Source: Ulota crispa | Lineage: Eukaryota; Streptophyta; Bryopsida; Orthotrichales; Orthotrichaceae | Direction: 5' to 3' | DNA length: 64,000 bases | Assembly (NCBI GenBank): GCA_963920765.1 | Contig: OY987243.1 | Coordinates: 10,478,001 to 10,542,000 of the forward strand | Shown: piece after piece, positions 11,101 to 21,486 of the stretch | Layout: every line of letters begins with the position of its first letter | Position numbering within the stretch: the stretch's first letter is position 1 | The notes under the pieces: generated by a model | The model's database searches: none | What the model was told of the DNA's origin: nothing | What the model saw: only the letters and a program-made list of their open reading frames with translations | Program-made: the position numbers and the translations under genes

Positions 11101-13186
11101 TCATTTAGTCGTTTGAGCAATCTGCACGGCAAACATGTCAAAAGGATTATTCAAACCTTCTATGACTGCCATGCTAGCTATAGTGGACTTCAGTTTTGAG
11201 AGTCAGCCCTTTTTATATGCCATGACTCGCATGACTATAGTCATTTAGTCGTTTGAGCAATCTGCGTGCCAAACATGTCAAGAAGAATGTTTCAAACCTT
11301 CTATGACTGCCATGCTACACCAAATAGTGCATTTAAGTTGCCCCACACTAATTTCTGAACATTTTACACTATTGAAATATGTCACTGGTACAATAACTTT
11401 CAGCAATAATTACTGCAATAAGCAACTTTTGAAGGCCTTGGCAATAACAACACAGCTGCAAAAAGACAAATTAGCGCTATCCATGTCGTGTTGTATATAA
11501 ATGGCGTTTATGCAATCTGCGTGGCAAACATGTCAAGAAGAATGTTTCAAACCTTCTATGACTTCCATGCTAGCTATAGTCGCCTTCAGTTTTGAGAGTC
11601 AGCCCTTTTTGCATGCTATGACTTGGCATGACCTAGTCATAGGCTGTGATTATAAGTCAATGTAGTTACCTTAGTCATAAAAGGTCTGGCATGTTTACAT
11701 ATCATTCCAGGGCATCAACCAAAAATTTCATAATCGAAAAAAATAAATTCAAACATCTGCAGTAAGGTAGGAGGCTCGTGAATGGACCATCTAAGCGAGA
11801 GTGCGCTTCTGCGGAAAAATCAGGGCAATTTGGTAAAATGCAAATGTTTTTGGTAGAACGCCACAGAAGAAACAATTATGTGGCCGTTTAGTTTAAATTT
11901 TTCTAGTGGTATAAATTTACTACAATTTATCAAAGCAAAGGGTGCATAGGTAGCAATTCTTGATAATAGGTGGTAGCATTCATGATACAAAGGCGGTTTG
12001 TAAATGGAGCAAGTGAGTCCTAAAAGCAACCACTACAAAGCCAAGAATGTTCCAATAAGGCTCTTAAAGCATGCAAGCACCCATTCCATATTCTAATACT
12101 CATTATGATTGAAAACAAGTTTTTACTTATTTTAGTATGACATGTATCTATATTTTACAAAACAATTATGACTAAACTCAAGTCACTCTCTTAAGTTCCT
12201 CAACTAGCATACACAAGTCCAGTTGCTGAACATAGAAAATGTGACCCATTTAAGAACATCTGTGCACTGTTTTTGTGACCCCTACATGGTCGGTTCAAAA
12301 TGCCCGGTCCAAATTAGAGCCTCCTACCTTAAGCAATGTTACATCAATATGCAAGTAGAAACAATGAGATACTACTCCTGGAACCTTAAACTACTTTGCA
12401 GCTCACTGAAAAGTTAAAGTAGGAGGCTCTGATTCAGACCAGGGCTCTAATTTGGTTCACTTCTAGGAAGGGCCAACATGTTCATATATCTATCACTGTC
12501 AATGATGAGTTAGGTGGGCTTAGCAAATTAGGTTAACTTGCTAAATCCAGGAAGGGCCAACATGTTCCTTCATATATCTATCACTGTCAATAATGAGTTA
12601 AGTGGGCTTAGCAAATTAGGTTAACTTGCTAAACCCACCTAACTCATCAATGATAGTAATAAATATATGAAGGAACATGTTGGCCCTTCCTAGAAGTGAA
12701 CAAATTAGAGCCCTGGTCCAAATTAGAGCCCTGGTCCAAATTAGAGCCTCCTACCTTACTGACCATCAACACAAGCCATGAAAAACATACGACACTTGGA
12801 GTAGTAAGCATTTTTGACTTTATACGACATTTTAAAATCATGTACTGAAATTTTAAAATTTCTATCTGAAAACTGACATTTGTATTGTTCCATCAAGAAA
12901 AAATACGGGATACGCAAAGGATTCAAAATCGAGTCGTTAGAATCTCTTATGAAAGATTTAAAAAGTACATAAGGTTTTGTGATTCAACCTCTTCGTCGCT
13001 GATGATTTCTCGCTTGGCTCTAGCAGGTCTTCCGTCGACGTCGCCTTCATTCTCGCCACCCTCTCCTCCCCTCTTCGGACCAAAGGAAGAAGGAGCGGAA
13101 GAGATCGGTCTGCATCCCCGTAAGAGCCCGAAAAGACTCGCCTCCGGCGTCTTGCACGCCCATTGATGGGCACGTCGGAGAAGCAT
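8173..13186 (-). CDS. Bot1/mS45-like mitochondrial protein (eukaryotic mitochondrial regulator family)
   Basis: Five exons on the minus strand: 13186-12989, 10979-10708, 9329-9276, 9096-8922, 8394-8173 (stop TAG), giving 306 aa. The N-terminus (MLLRRAHQW..., Arg-rich, no acidic residues for about 30 aa) looks like a mitochondrial presequence. The family core follows: a helix-turn-helix-like stretch with LSEPVKERIW and RIRKQRVQAIVWLKDIE. The C-terminal part has FNKKQ-IAG and SRRRPPGGWSY, then a Gly/Lys-rich segment. From memory this layout matches plant proteins of the eukaryotic mitochondrial regulator family, whose fission-yeast member Bot1 belongs to the small mitoribosomal subunit. Exon 3 (54 nt) and its GTGAG|gtcctt donor are the weakest joins. 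An upstream in-frame ATG at 13234 would add 16 hydrophobic residues and is less likely. Intron 1 is 2 kb and full of repeats. Confidence 0.7.
9634..10216. mobile_element. Stowaway-like MITE in intron 2 of the mS45-like gene
   Basis: Ends GTCCCTCTGTCCCTCTAAAA and, inverted, CTCCCTCTGTCCCTCTAAAA lie between TA dinucleotides (9632-9633 and 10217-10218). The interior has a partial internal duplication around 'atgaggagctggcagcatt'. Same family as 41498-41904. Its right edge abuts the inverted-repeat arm at 10219. Confidence 0.8.
10219..10390 (-). repeat. Right arm of the ~170-bp inverted repeat
   Basis: Reverse-complement partner of 7630-7800. It lies in intron 2 of the mS45-like gene, directly between the Stowaway-like element and a piggyBac-like element. 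Confidence 0.6.
10396..10627. mobile_element. piggyBac-like element in intron 2 of the mS45-like gene
   Basis: 232 bp with ends CCCTTAAAGGACCG and, inverted, CCCTTAAAGGACCG, a perfect match over 14 bases, flanked by TTAA at 10392-10395 and 10628-10631. Cleanest example of the TTAA family in this window. It lies only about 80 bp downstream of exon 2. Confidence 0.75.
10967..11640 (-). repeat. Tandem duplication of the exon 2 acceptor region (4 copies, ~140 bp)
   Basis: The real intron 1 acceptor and the first bases of exon 2 (minus-strand GCCACGCAG|ATTGCTC) recur with about 120 bp of upstream intron. The copies start near 10967, 11111, 11251 and 11490. Copies 2-4 keep the AG but soon reach a stop in the exon frame (TGA or TAA). 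Copy 3 is cut by a MITE fragment at 11318. The unit also contains 'cttcagttttgagagtcagcc'. Confidence 0.8.
11318..11487. mobile_element. Truncated MITE, CACCAAATAGTGC family
   Basis: The left end CACCAAATAGTGCATTTAAG follows TA (11316-11317) and matches elements at 27941 and 35452. The right end is missing; the sequence passes into the acceptor repeat at about 11488. Confidence 0.6.
11765..12329. mobile_element. TA-flanked MITE (565 bp), AGGTAGGAGGCTC family
   Basis: Perfect AGGTAGGAGGCTC ends flanked by TA (11763-11764, 12330-12331), inside intron 1 of the mS45-like gene. The right part is also found as a fragment at 22010-22159. Confidence 0.75.
12418..12756. mobile_element. TA-flanked MITE with a long internal hairpin
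   Basis: Left end AAGTAGGAGGCTC, right end pairing as AGGTAGGAGGCTC, TA at 12757-12758. Inside, 'gttaggtgggcttagcaaat' pairs with its complement to form a hairpin, and a segment starting 'ggaagggccaacatgttc' is duplicated. Also in intron 1 of the mS45-like gene. Confidence 0.7.
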
Positions 13187-13239
13187 GATCGAAGTACAAG
13201 GAACGCAAATCACAAGCCTCAACCTCAAAATCATATGCA

Positions 13240-13729
13240 GAGTGTGTTTCTTGTTCCCCGGCCCGATGCCGCTTCACTCTACTCCATCAGTAAGTGCGTC
13301 CTGATTTCTTCAAAACTTCAAAACACGTGAAGATAAACAAAACAAGATCTGTAGAAGCTCCAAATGCAATCGGTGGAACTCGCGATTTGAAACCCTAATT
13401 AGGAAGAATGAAATGCAGGGCATAAGCGGAGAACGATTGCGTTGGTTTGCACGATGAGGACAAGCGTCAAACCCTAAACCTCGTGGATGAAAGGCAGTAC
13501 ATGAATATGGAGATGAATTTTTGATTGTCATTCGACGTTCATCTATTTGAAAGGTGATTTGCTGAATTATTTTTTCAGCTTTTTCTAGGTGTTGAGAACT
13601 TGACATGTGGAATTTTGTTGTTGCAAGTAAATAGAAAGGAGAATTTTCAATCGAGGGAATGAAATCTGAAAGTAATTACAAGAAGAAATATATTTCAAAA
13701 ATAAATGTGAAAAGGGGCATGTCCTTTAA
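13240..13729. other. Upstream region of the mS45-like gene
   Basis: Gene-proximal, less AT-rich than the repeats. It holds a telo-box-like 'aaaccctaa' at about 13389 and 13472 and presumably the minus-strand promoter and 5' leader. No gene of its own is visible. Confidence 0.4.
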
Positions 13730-14322
13730 CCCCGAAAGACCCTGAGGACAGAATATGTGTCCTCCACCAATTTTTGAAGCTCAATAAAACCTTACCAACT
13801 TACTACTTTTAGTAGTTTATATTTGAAAATTTCTTTTTGAAGTTTAGTTTTAGCTTCAACAATCTGATTTTGCAAATGATTGATTATGATTTAGTCTTGA
13901 GGGCCCTTGGGAATGAGCCTCAAATACATTAGATTTTTGAGAAAAAATCACATTAGAAATTCATTTAAAAAAATTGAAGAGTAGATTTTGAGAAGTCATA
14001 AATTGATTGGGGCTATGCATGTTAAGCCATTTAACCTTGTATTTTTTTGGTGATCAGTTTTTTAAATTTGACATGTGAAAGAAGATTGAAAGACTTCAAA
14101 TCACTTTCCCAATTTTAACACCCTCATGATCAAACATCATAATCTTTCAATCCATGAGAGATATTATTGTGTTATCTTTTCTAATGTGATCTCTAACATG
14201 TCTAGTTTGATTTTATTTGATTACAATTCAAAAATAATTGATACAACTTATCAAAAGGTTAGATTTTGTTCAAATTAGAGCAAATTCCTAAACGCTTAAG
14301 AAATTTCAGGGTCCTTTAGGGG
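13730..14322. mobile_element. piggyBac-like element, first of a chain of three
   Basis: Ends CCCCGAAAGACCCTGAGG and, inverted, CCCCTAAAGGACCCTGA, flanked by TTAA at 13726-13729 and 14323-14326. Confidence 0.65.
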
Positions 14323-14333
14323 TTAACCCTTAA

Positions 14334-14732
14334 CCCATTAACGACAGTGGTCAATTTTGGGGGTGGGCAATCCTTTGTATGGCCATTTGGGGCCAAAAGT
14401 TAAAACTATTGAATATAAATGTCTACCACAAATCTGACCGTACAGATGGAAATATCTTGCAATGTTATGCATCATGAATTATGCTCACTTTTTAGTTGTT
14501 ATGGCCATCTTTTTGCATTTATTGGTGTATTTTCAAACTGTACTCTTTTAGTTTTTTCAACCCTCTAACCACATGCCACCTCAAATTGGCCTAGTTATTG
14601 TTCTAAACTCTTCACTTTCCAATTCCCCATACCTTTCCCCTTTGCCACATCATCAAATTCCTTGACATGCTCTCTTTACAAATTGAAAAGAATCAAAATC
14701 GACCAAGAAATGGTCGACCAGAGGTTAATGGG
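14334..14732. mobile_element. piggyBac-like element, second in chain
   Basis: Starts CCCATTAACGAC after TTAA (14330-14333) and ends at a CTAA (14733-14736), a one-base variant of the target. Inverted sibling of 2901-3301. Confidence 0.65.
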
Positions 14733-14736
14733 CTAA

Positions 14737-14808
14737 CCCCTCAATGTGTTAGGGGCAGAAAGGTAGCTTGTTTTTAGTGTATTTTGACATACTTGGGGCA
14801 TTGAAGGG
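14737..14808. mobile_element. 72-bp piggyBac-like remnant, third in chain
   Basis: Starts CCCCTCAATGTG directly after the shared CTAA and ends GGGG-CATTGAAGGG before TTAA (14809-14812). Confidence 0.5.
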
Positions 14809-14812
14809 TTAA

Positions 14813-15762
14813 GCACCACGTCACCACAGTTGCTATTTACTTTGTCACCATGGTTGCCATTTCAATACTATAGTACTACATTGGTGTGACAAGTCCTCAC
14901 ATAATTTAACACTATTTTTAGCGCATATTGCCTTCATGAAAATAGCAAAAAGGGTTGATTTCTTTCAATCCTGTAGAGTTTTTTTGGGTACCCATAAGAC
15001 AAACAAAACATATGTGCCTCAACATTTATGGATTAAGGTACAATGAGTTCTTGAGAAGGGAGATGTGGGCTTTTATGTTTGTTCAATCAACATGTAGCAC
15101 AATCTTAAATTGAGCAATGATACTATCGTGAGTACCCATGTATGTAGTTAAATTCCAACCTTGCTTTTACTTGTATTTGTCTAATGAATTTGTGCCTCCT
15201 TTTCTACAATCTTGTTGACACAAACACAACATGACAAGTTTTGAACGATAGTTCAATATGCAATTTCCATCATTTTTATAATTAACTCATTTTATTTAAA
15301 AACATCACTAAACGTACTAAATTTCAAACAAGATTTCAAGCTTAGACTGTAGTTCCTATGATAACAAGCCACATAATACATTAACAAACAAAATAAGTTA
15401 GTATATGAATGTTGTTCATAATTTTACAACTTAAGCAAAGTACTTCAAACATCATAACATTCAATAACACTCAACAAGTTTGCCCTCCTTCCAATTGAAG
15501 AGTGTGGAATATTCCACATCCATCAGTAGCTAAGAGGACACTTGGTTGAATTTATCAGAGAGTTTATGAAAGAGAGTTTCAGTTTGGTGCACATACGTTA
15601 ATGTGAAGGCCAGCCATTTCAAAAAATTAAGTTTTATATATATATATATGTATGTATATTTTGTCAGTATGAAGTTTGTGGATGATACTTGAAGAGAGGG
15701 AAAGGCAACCTCTCTTCAGGCTACTGAATGTTATGATGCCGCCAATTGAAAATTCCAAGCAT
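14813..15762. other. Gene-free AT-rich stretch
   Basis: About 950 bp without a credible coding frame. A short (TA)n(TG)n run lies at 15637-15660. Nothing else recognisable. Confidence 0.5.
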
Positions 15763-15983
15763 TTTAAATTGGGAATGACTAGGGAGGCACCCCAAGTTAC
15801 TACGTAGACACCTCCTATACGTGAGTTAATTCAATTTGAGATTATTATTACCTTGAAATATGAAATAAAATCAAAACAATATTTTAGTGCACATTTGCAT
15901 TTACAAGCGTTGCAAGTATACAACAAACATTTCTCATTTGAGACATGGTCAAGAGTTAAACTTATAAACAAAGGGAGCTACTA

Positions 15984-16380
15984 AGGTAGGACCACCCATT
16001 CCCAATCATTTAAGCTTGTGCAAGTCAACATGTTAGAACAACAATGCAACACAATTTTTCTTTGGTGGCTTTATACAAATTATTGCAACACAAATTGTTT
16101 TGGAATTTTTCATGCAAAACTAAGTTGTATACAAATTTTGGAGTGCATAAAGTGTTTTGAACCCATGGACAATCACTAGACTCTCCTAATCTTGATCATA
16201 GCCAAATTACTTCTTGCTCAATACTTCTTACTTTCTTTTGGGACACATGTCGTGACCTCATTAGTCTTATCTTGAAAAGGGAAAAAATATGCATTGCAAG
16301 GCTTTGTGGTAGGCTAGTTGGAAACAACATACCCTACAAGTTGGGTTTGGATCCATGGTTGGGAATGGGTGGTCCTACCT
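15984..16380. mobile_element. TA-flanked MITE nested in the hAT-like element
   Basis: Ends AGGTAGGACCACCCATTCCC with a matching inverted right end, flanked by TA (15982-15983, 16381-16382). Same terminal AGGTAG as the main family but a different sub-terminal part, shared with 44698-45132. Confidence 0.75.
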
Positions 16381-16407
16381 TATTTTAACTCTTGACTACA
16401 TTACAAA

Positions 16408-17042
16408 TCTATGTTAATAAAAGAATAGCATTCAGTCAGTTAGGGCCTATCATATAATAGCGTTCAATCAGTTAGGGTCGGGCATAAGTTAGGTTTGGGC
16501 ATGACTAGGATTGAAAAGGTATAAATGGATAAAGTAAAATCACCTATGACTCTCTTTTATCTGCTTCACTAGACGTTAACAACAAGTCACTGGTAATTGA
16601 CAGTTGCACCACAAGTTTCTCTTGGCCAAAAGAGGGCACGGGAATAAGAGGGCACAAGGATAAGGGGGCACGGGGATAAAGGGGCACAAGGATAAGGGGA
16701 CACAAGGATAAAGGGACACAAGGATATGGGGGCACAAGGATCAGGGAGCACGGGGATGGGGGTGGGGAGCATAAACTCGTCAGCACAACAGGCAATATCA
16801 GAAAGGTACAAATGAAATAAACTAAAGTCACCTATGGCTTCACTAGAAGTTAACAACAAGTCAGTGGGAGTTGCACCGGCACTGGCAGTTGCACCACAAC
16901 TTTCTCTTGGCCAAAAGAGGGCATGGGGATAGGGGGCACGGGGATAAGGGCACGGAGATAGGGGACACGACAATAGGGGACATAGGGATAGGGGGCATAG
17001 GGATAGGGGGTGGGGGGCATAATCCCGTGGGTAGTATACTAG
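16408..17042 (+). mobile_element. Helitron-like unit 1 with G-rich minisatellites
   Basis: Begins TCTATGTTAATAAAAGAATAG after an A and ends ...GTAGTATACTAG. Interior G-rich 17-bp-type repeats ('gggggcacggggataa') span about 16619-16770 and 16915-17015. The antisense frames rich in Pro/Leu/Cys are translations of this repeat. Confidence 0.65.
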
Positions 17043-17511
17043 TCTATATTAATAAAAGAATAGTGTTCAATCAGTTAGGGCCTATCATATAATAGGGTTC
17101 AATCAGTTGGGGTTGGGCATAGGTTAGGTTTGGGCATGACTAGGATCAAAAAGGTATAAATAGATAAAGTAAAATCACCTATGATTCTCTTTGATTTGCT
17201 TCACTAGATGTTAACAACAAGTCACTAGCAGTTGCACCACAACTTTCTCTCGGCTAAAAGAGGGCACGGGGATAAGGGGACACGGGAATAAGGGGGCACG
17301 GGGATAAAGGGTCACGAGGATAGGAGGACACGGGGATAAAGGGGCACAAGGATATGGGGGCATGGGGATAAGGGGGCACGGGGATAAGGGGGTACGGGGA
17401 TAAGGAGGCACAGGGATAGAGGGCATGGCGATATGGGGGCACAAGGATTGGGGAACACGGGGATAGAGGATGGAGGGCATAAACCTGTCGGTACAACGGG
17501 TAGTATACTAG
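17043..17511 (+). mobile_element. Helitron-like unit 2, fused head-to-tail to unit 1
   Basis: TCTATATTAATAAAAG starts at the base after the CTAG of unit 1. It ends with hairpin-forming 'cctgtcggtacaacggg' then TAGTATACTAG, followed by T (17512). G-rich repeats run from 17260 to 17470. The pair is flanked A...T, as expected for one Helitron insertion. Confidence 0.65.
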
Positions 17512-17762
17512 TGAGACATAGTTGTTGTATGTTCAAAGCACTTGTAAACACATATGTGTGCTAAAATATTATTTTGATTTTATCTCATATTTCTAGGTAA
17601 TAATAATCTCAAATTTAATAGGTTAGGCTATAGGGTGTGTCTACATAGCAACTAGGGGTGTTTCCCTAGTCATTCCCTTTAAATTTTGTAATTTTACATT
17701 AGAATCTTAACCCAACCTTCACAATTCATAAAAAATTTATAGTAAATTCATGTTTATAAAAA

Positions 17763-18275
17763 GGGGATTGATATGTCTACCACACCCTTTTAGCTAATCT
17801 ACCACACCCTTTTAGCTAATCTACCACACCCTTTTAGCTAATCTACTACACCCTTTTAGCTAATCTACCACACCTCCAAGGTAAATTTTAGATTTCTATT
17901 ATCAAAAAGTTGAATTTGAAAAGTTGGAATTCAAATTTAGACCTTAGAAACCTTGATTTTGTTTAGAACCATAAAAAAAGGTTGTAATTGAACAACACCC
18001 AATGAAAAAGCTTAGCTCAAGGGAAAAGTATTACTTTACTTTTGTTTATAAAAAAAAGATAAGCTTTTTCATTGGTTGTTCAATTTGAACCTTATTAAGA
18101 TTTTAGATTAAATCACGATCTCCAAGTCCAAATCTGAATTCCAAATTCTCAAATTCAACTTTTTGATAGTAAGTCCAAATCTGAATTCCAAATTCTCAAA
18201 TTCAACTTTTTGATAGTAAAATTTAGCGAGGAGTGGTAGAATAGCTAAAAGGGTGTGGTACAAATATCAATCCCC
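17763..18275. mobile_element. MULE-like MITE with a 22-bp tandem repeat near its end
   Basis: Inverted ends GGGGATTGATAT...; near-identical 9-bp flanks TTATAAAAA / TTATTAAAA. Five copies of a 22-bp unit, 'ctaccacacccttttagcta' plus 'at', lie at 17777-17880, and one inverted copy lies at the right end. The interior is a long imperfect hairpin. The element at 30794-31211 has related ends. Confidence 0.6.
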
Positions 18276-18289
18276 TTATTAAAAATAAG

Positions 18290-19297
18290 ACTACTCAATT
18301 TCATTCCGCCACTCAAAAATAAAAATAAACTTTTTCATACGAAATGCAAATCTACTGGAGGAATATGAAGTTAGCAATCATGCTTATATATTGAAGAATT
18401 AGATGATGAATTTGGTGATGAATGAGATTCCATCACTTCATTTGATGACATAGCTGAAACCGAGACCTTTCCCAAATCCCAATGCATCACAATAAGGTCC
18501 TCAAGATTCTTCGAGGAACTGACGAGTAAGACCATGTTCCTCTTCAAGTTCTAGAGAAAAAGGCTAGACAGTCATAAATACATTCCAAACAGAAAGCACA
18601 TAAAGTTCATAATAAGTCACAGACTAAGCGACCTATAAGAATGCAGATTAGGCTGTCCAAAATCTTAACCAGAAGAATAAGAAACGAATGCACATCATTT
18701 CAGTTGGTGGATTACAATCACCACAGGAATGTACGAGACAAAACCCTTACAGCAGGATTGAACGAGGACTAACAATACAATACCAGCAACAAGCACAAAT
18801 TGTATAAGTACTGTCAAACAAGCATTGCAGAAAGAGGTTGAAAATTTCATGGTCATTGGAAGAGAACGGTTCAACTTCACATAAATGTTGTGTACCATAA
18901 CGTCCCCCAATGCAAATTGCAGGCTACCGAAGAAATCAAAACGCCATCCGCAGTAAGGTAGAGAGAGAGAGAGAGAGAGAGAGAAGCAGAGAGTAGTACA
19001 ACCCTCCGTTGCATAATCCTTGAGCCTATGAAGGTAAGTGGAGGGGTCGAGGAGGAAGCCAGAGCAGGTGGTTATCCTCCTTTCTAAACACCACCACTAA
19101 ATCCTGATATATCCTTGCTCATTTAGAGTTCATTTTCCTAACGAAAAGAGGAAACAACTTTGAAGACAAATCTGTAACAGAGACAGCTCCGAGAGAGAAA
19201 GACGGACTTGTTTTTTATCTGCAAAACACCAAAGTTTGAACAAAATAATGGTGCCTGTTTAATACACTAGATGGTTCACGACCGCATGATAGTCTTC
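18290..19297. other. Downstream flank of SUMO, with a (GA)n run
   Basis: About 1 kb without a coding frame. A (GA)n tract at 18959-18984 is the only simple repeat. The part next to 19297 is probably the SUMO 3' untranslated region. Confidence 0.4.
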
Positions 19298-20467
19298 TCA
19301 GCAGGTCGCCCCGCCCGTTTGGTGAAGCATAGCGTCGATTTCATCCCCGTCTTCCATTTCGAGCTGCACATTCAGGGCCGGTTCACATTCCATCAAAGCA
19401 GCACCACTTAAATGCACCGACAAAAATGTATCATTCCAATTACAGACAGAGCTCTCACGCTAGAACATCTAACACCAGAAGGCAAGGATTTCGATGATTC
19501 AGAGAAGAATTAACACAAATTAAGAACACCACAAACTTCCAACCAAGAAACAGATAGCGTTCCTTTTAAAAATATGAAAGAAACAAACCTCTTGAGGAGT
19601 CTGTTCAGCTCGAAGACGCCGGCCATCAAAGAGAAAGGCAATAGATGACGGATCCACTGACTGCCGGTCACAATATGCATTCATCAGCTTCCGCAAGGTA
19701 GCGGTGCTCTTAATTCTGAAAAACACCTCGCCTCCATCCTGCAAAACGTTAATAATTCGTAAGCTCACAGACGCTTCACCAACTAAAAATATATACACTT
19801 TCAACTGCAGAGGTAGTCCTCACTTGCGGTCGAACCAGAACAACTTTTCTTGCCAGGCCATAAGCACTCAAGCAGCTACTCCAGGCGCACCAAACCATTC
19901 ATTAAACCTCAGTTCACCAACCACCGCTTCGTTTCAGACCATAAATTTCCTAATCCACCATACAAGAGCTTCTTAACCTTACATTCCAGACATTAAAACT
20001 AACGCCATCGATACAGAGTAAATCTCTAAAAAGTCGGTAACATAAATTCCACCGGAATACCGACGCAACCAAAAATTAGGTGAAAAAGGAACAATTTACT
20101 TTTATAAAAGCTTGTACCAAACCCCAATCGATACAAAAAAATCATACTCACGAACTAACAGTAACAACAACACCACGAGTACTTCCAATCACACCGAACC
20201 GAATTCCTCTTAATTTCTTCTTAACAAACTCGACTTACACCGGTACAAAAACTCAACCACCACGTCGAAGTTCATCACTAAATATCAAACCCCTTCGAAA
20301 TCTCCAGAGTGAAAAATATCATACTTCCAGACGTGGACAATTGAGAGCTACTGACATACCTGGCCCTTGACCTTGAGGTTGATGTGCTGGCCTCCCTGGC
20401 CATCGAGAGGCTTCTTCTCGTCCTGCTGAGTGGCACCAGGAGTATTGTTCTCTTCCAATCCCGACAT
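19298..20467 (-). CDS. SUMO: SUMO, small ubiquitin-like modifier precursor
   Basis: Three exons on the minus strand: 20467-20360, 19738-19589, 19363-19298 (TGA); 107 aa, all joins in phase 0 with GT/AG borders. The N-terminal tail ([11 protein letters not shown], Gln/Lys-rich) is flexible, as in plant SUMOs. The ubiquitin fold follows: [37 protein letters not shown], then [12 protein letters not shown]. It ends HQTGG-ATC: the diglycine at residues 103-104 is the conjugation point, and a SUMO protease would have to remove the last three residues. It acts by isopeptide attachment to lysines of mainly nuclear proteins via the E1 SAE, E2 SCE1 and E3 ligases. The 5' leader up to about 20600 has GA-rich tracts. 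Identity is very secure; the paralogue number is not. Confidence 0.96.
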
Positions 20468-20599
20468 CGCTAAAGAGAGAAAAAGAGAGAAAGAGAGAGA
20501 GAAAGGACCAGCTACAAAGGTGATAATCGAGTGGAGATGGGGGGAGGGGCTTGATGTGTAAGAAGAGAAGGTAGAATGGCGTTGCGACGACGAGATGAG

Positions 20600-20848
20600 A
20601 AGGCGAGGGGGTGTCGAAGAGAGAGAGAGTGGCAAAAGGGGGAGCCCTAAAGCAGCAGCGATGGCGAGTCTACGAGAGCCTGGGTTTTCCCGCGTCACTA
20701 GGGCGGGGGTAGGGCGGGGTGGGGGGCAGTGTGCTGCAAGACACAATCGTGACTGTTGGTTTGTTCGGGTCCATCGTGCGGTCGGGGGTGTCCGACTTGA
20801 CATCCTGCCCAATCCTGTTACTTACTACTCTAGCTTCACTAATACGCT
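20600..20848. promoter_or_regulatory. SUMO upstream region
   Basis: GC-rich compared with its surroundings, with a GA-rich stretch at 20470-20650 (minus-strand CT-rich leader). Likely the promoter and 5' leader of the minus-strand SUMO gene. No TATA box could be assigned with confidence. Confidence 0.35.
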
Positions 20849-20850
20849 TA

Positions 20851-21359
20851 GGGTATGTTCACACTTGATGTTAAGGGCGGCTTCACACTATGGCTGAAGG
20901 TCGTGAGGCTGTCCGTCTGCACCACAAATTGCACGAAACCTAGAGTCCAGCTGCTCAAGTCTTCACATTAGAGGCCAAACTCTAAAGGCCGTCATCCACA
21001 AATGCTTACATGGCAACACTTTATCATTCAAAGTTGATGGCCTCTCAAAGGGAAGTTTGGGTTTAGCAAAAATGGAGACCCAAACTATGAGCGAGAGGTC
21101 ATCAATTTCAACATTTATTGCTGTCAATTTCAACATTTATTGTTATCAATTTCAACATTTATTGTCTATTTTCAGCAGATTTTCTTGACCTCTCGGCAAG
21201 GTTTGGCCACTCAATTTGAGAGCCTCTTGACTTGACCAATCATAGTGTGAAGCTGCCCTAAAAGTGATAGTAGCAAAGGAAAATTAGGTGCATTTAGACA
21301 CATTTTTAGATTACATTCAATTACTAATACCCCTCCTAATACCAAGTGTGAACATACCC
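20851..21359. mobile_element. Tourist/PIF-like MITE (outer)
   Basis: Inverted ends GGGTATGTTCACACTTG with perfect 3-bp TTA duplications (20848-20850, 21360-21362). A second element of similar type is nested inside. Confidence 0.75.
20875..21258. mobile_element. Tourist/PIF-like MITE (inner)
   Basis: Ends GGGCGGCTTCACACTATG and, inverted, GGGCAGCTTCACACTATG, with TAA duplications (20872-20874, 21259-21261). It contains three short direct repeats of 'atcaatttcaacatttattg' at about 21100-21165. Confidence 0.75.
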
Positions 21360-21486
21360 TTACATTATATCTCAACTCTACTACTTACCACTCAAAACAA
21401 GGAATGCTATATTGTGATCATGGATTTGTGAGTTCTGAACAATGACTCTAATTTTTTTTGTCAAAATAATAAATCTCCTTTGTGAT

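Larger units (their letters stand above)
15771..17677. mobile_element. hAT-like element with 8-bp TSD and ~150-bp inverted ends
   Basis: The ends begin GGGAATGACTAGGGA and pair imperfectly over about 150 bp. An 8-bp direct repeat TTTAAATT flanks the element (15763-15770 and 17678-17685). Eight bases suggest the hAT group; the long ends are less typical. It holds a TA MITE (15984-16380) and two tandem Helitron-like units (16408-17511). Almost nothing of its own interior is left, so it looks like a deletion derivative. Confidence 0.65.

Noticed and set aside
16544..17551. Antisense frames of 79-128 aa rich in Pro, Leu and Cys (PLSPCPLI repeats)
   Set aside because: They are translations of the G-rich minisatellite in all frames; there is no start context, domain or splice structure.
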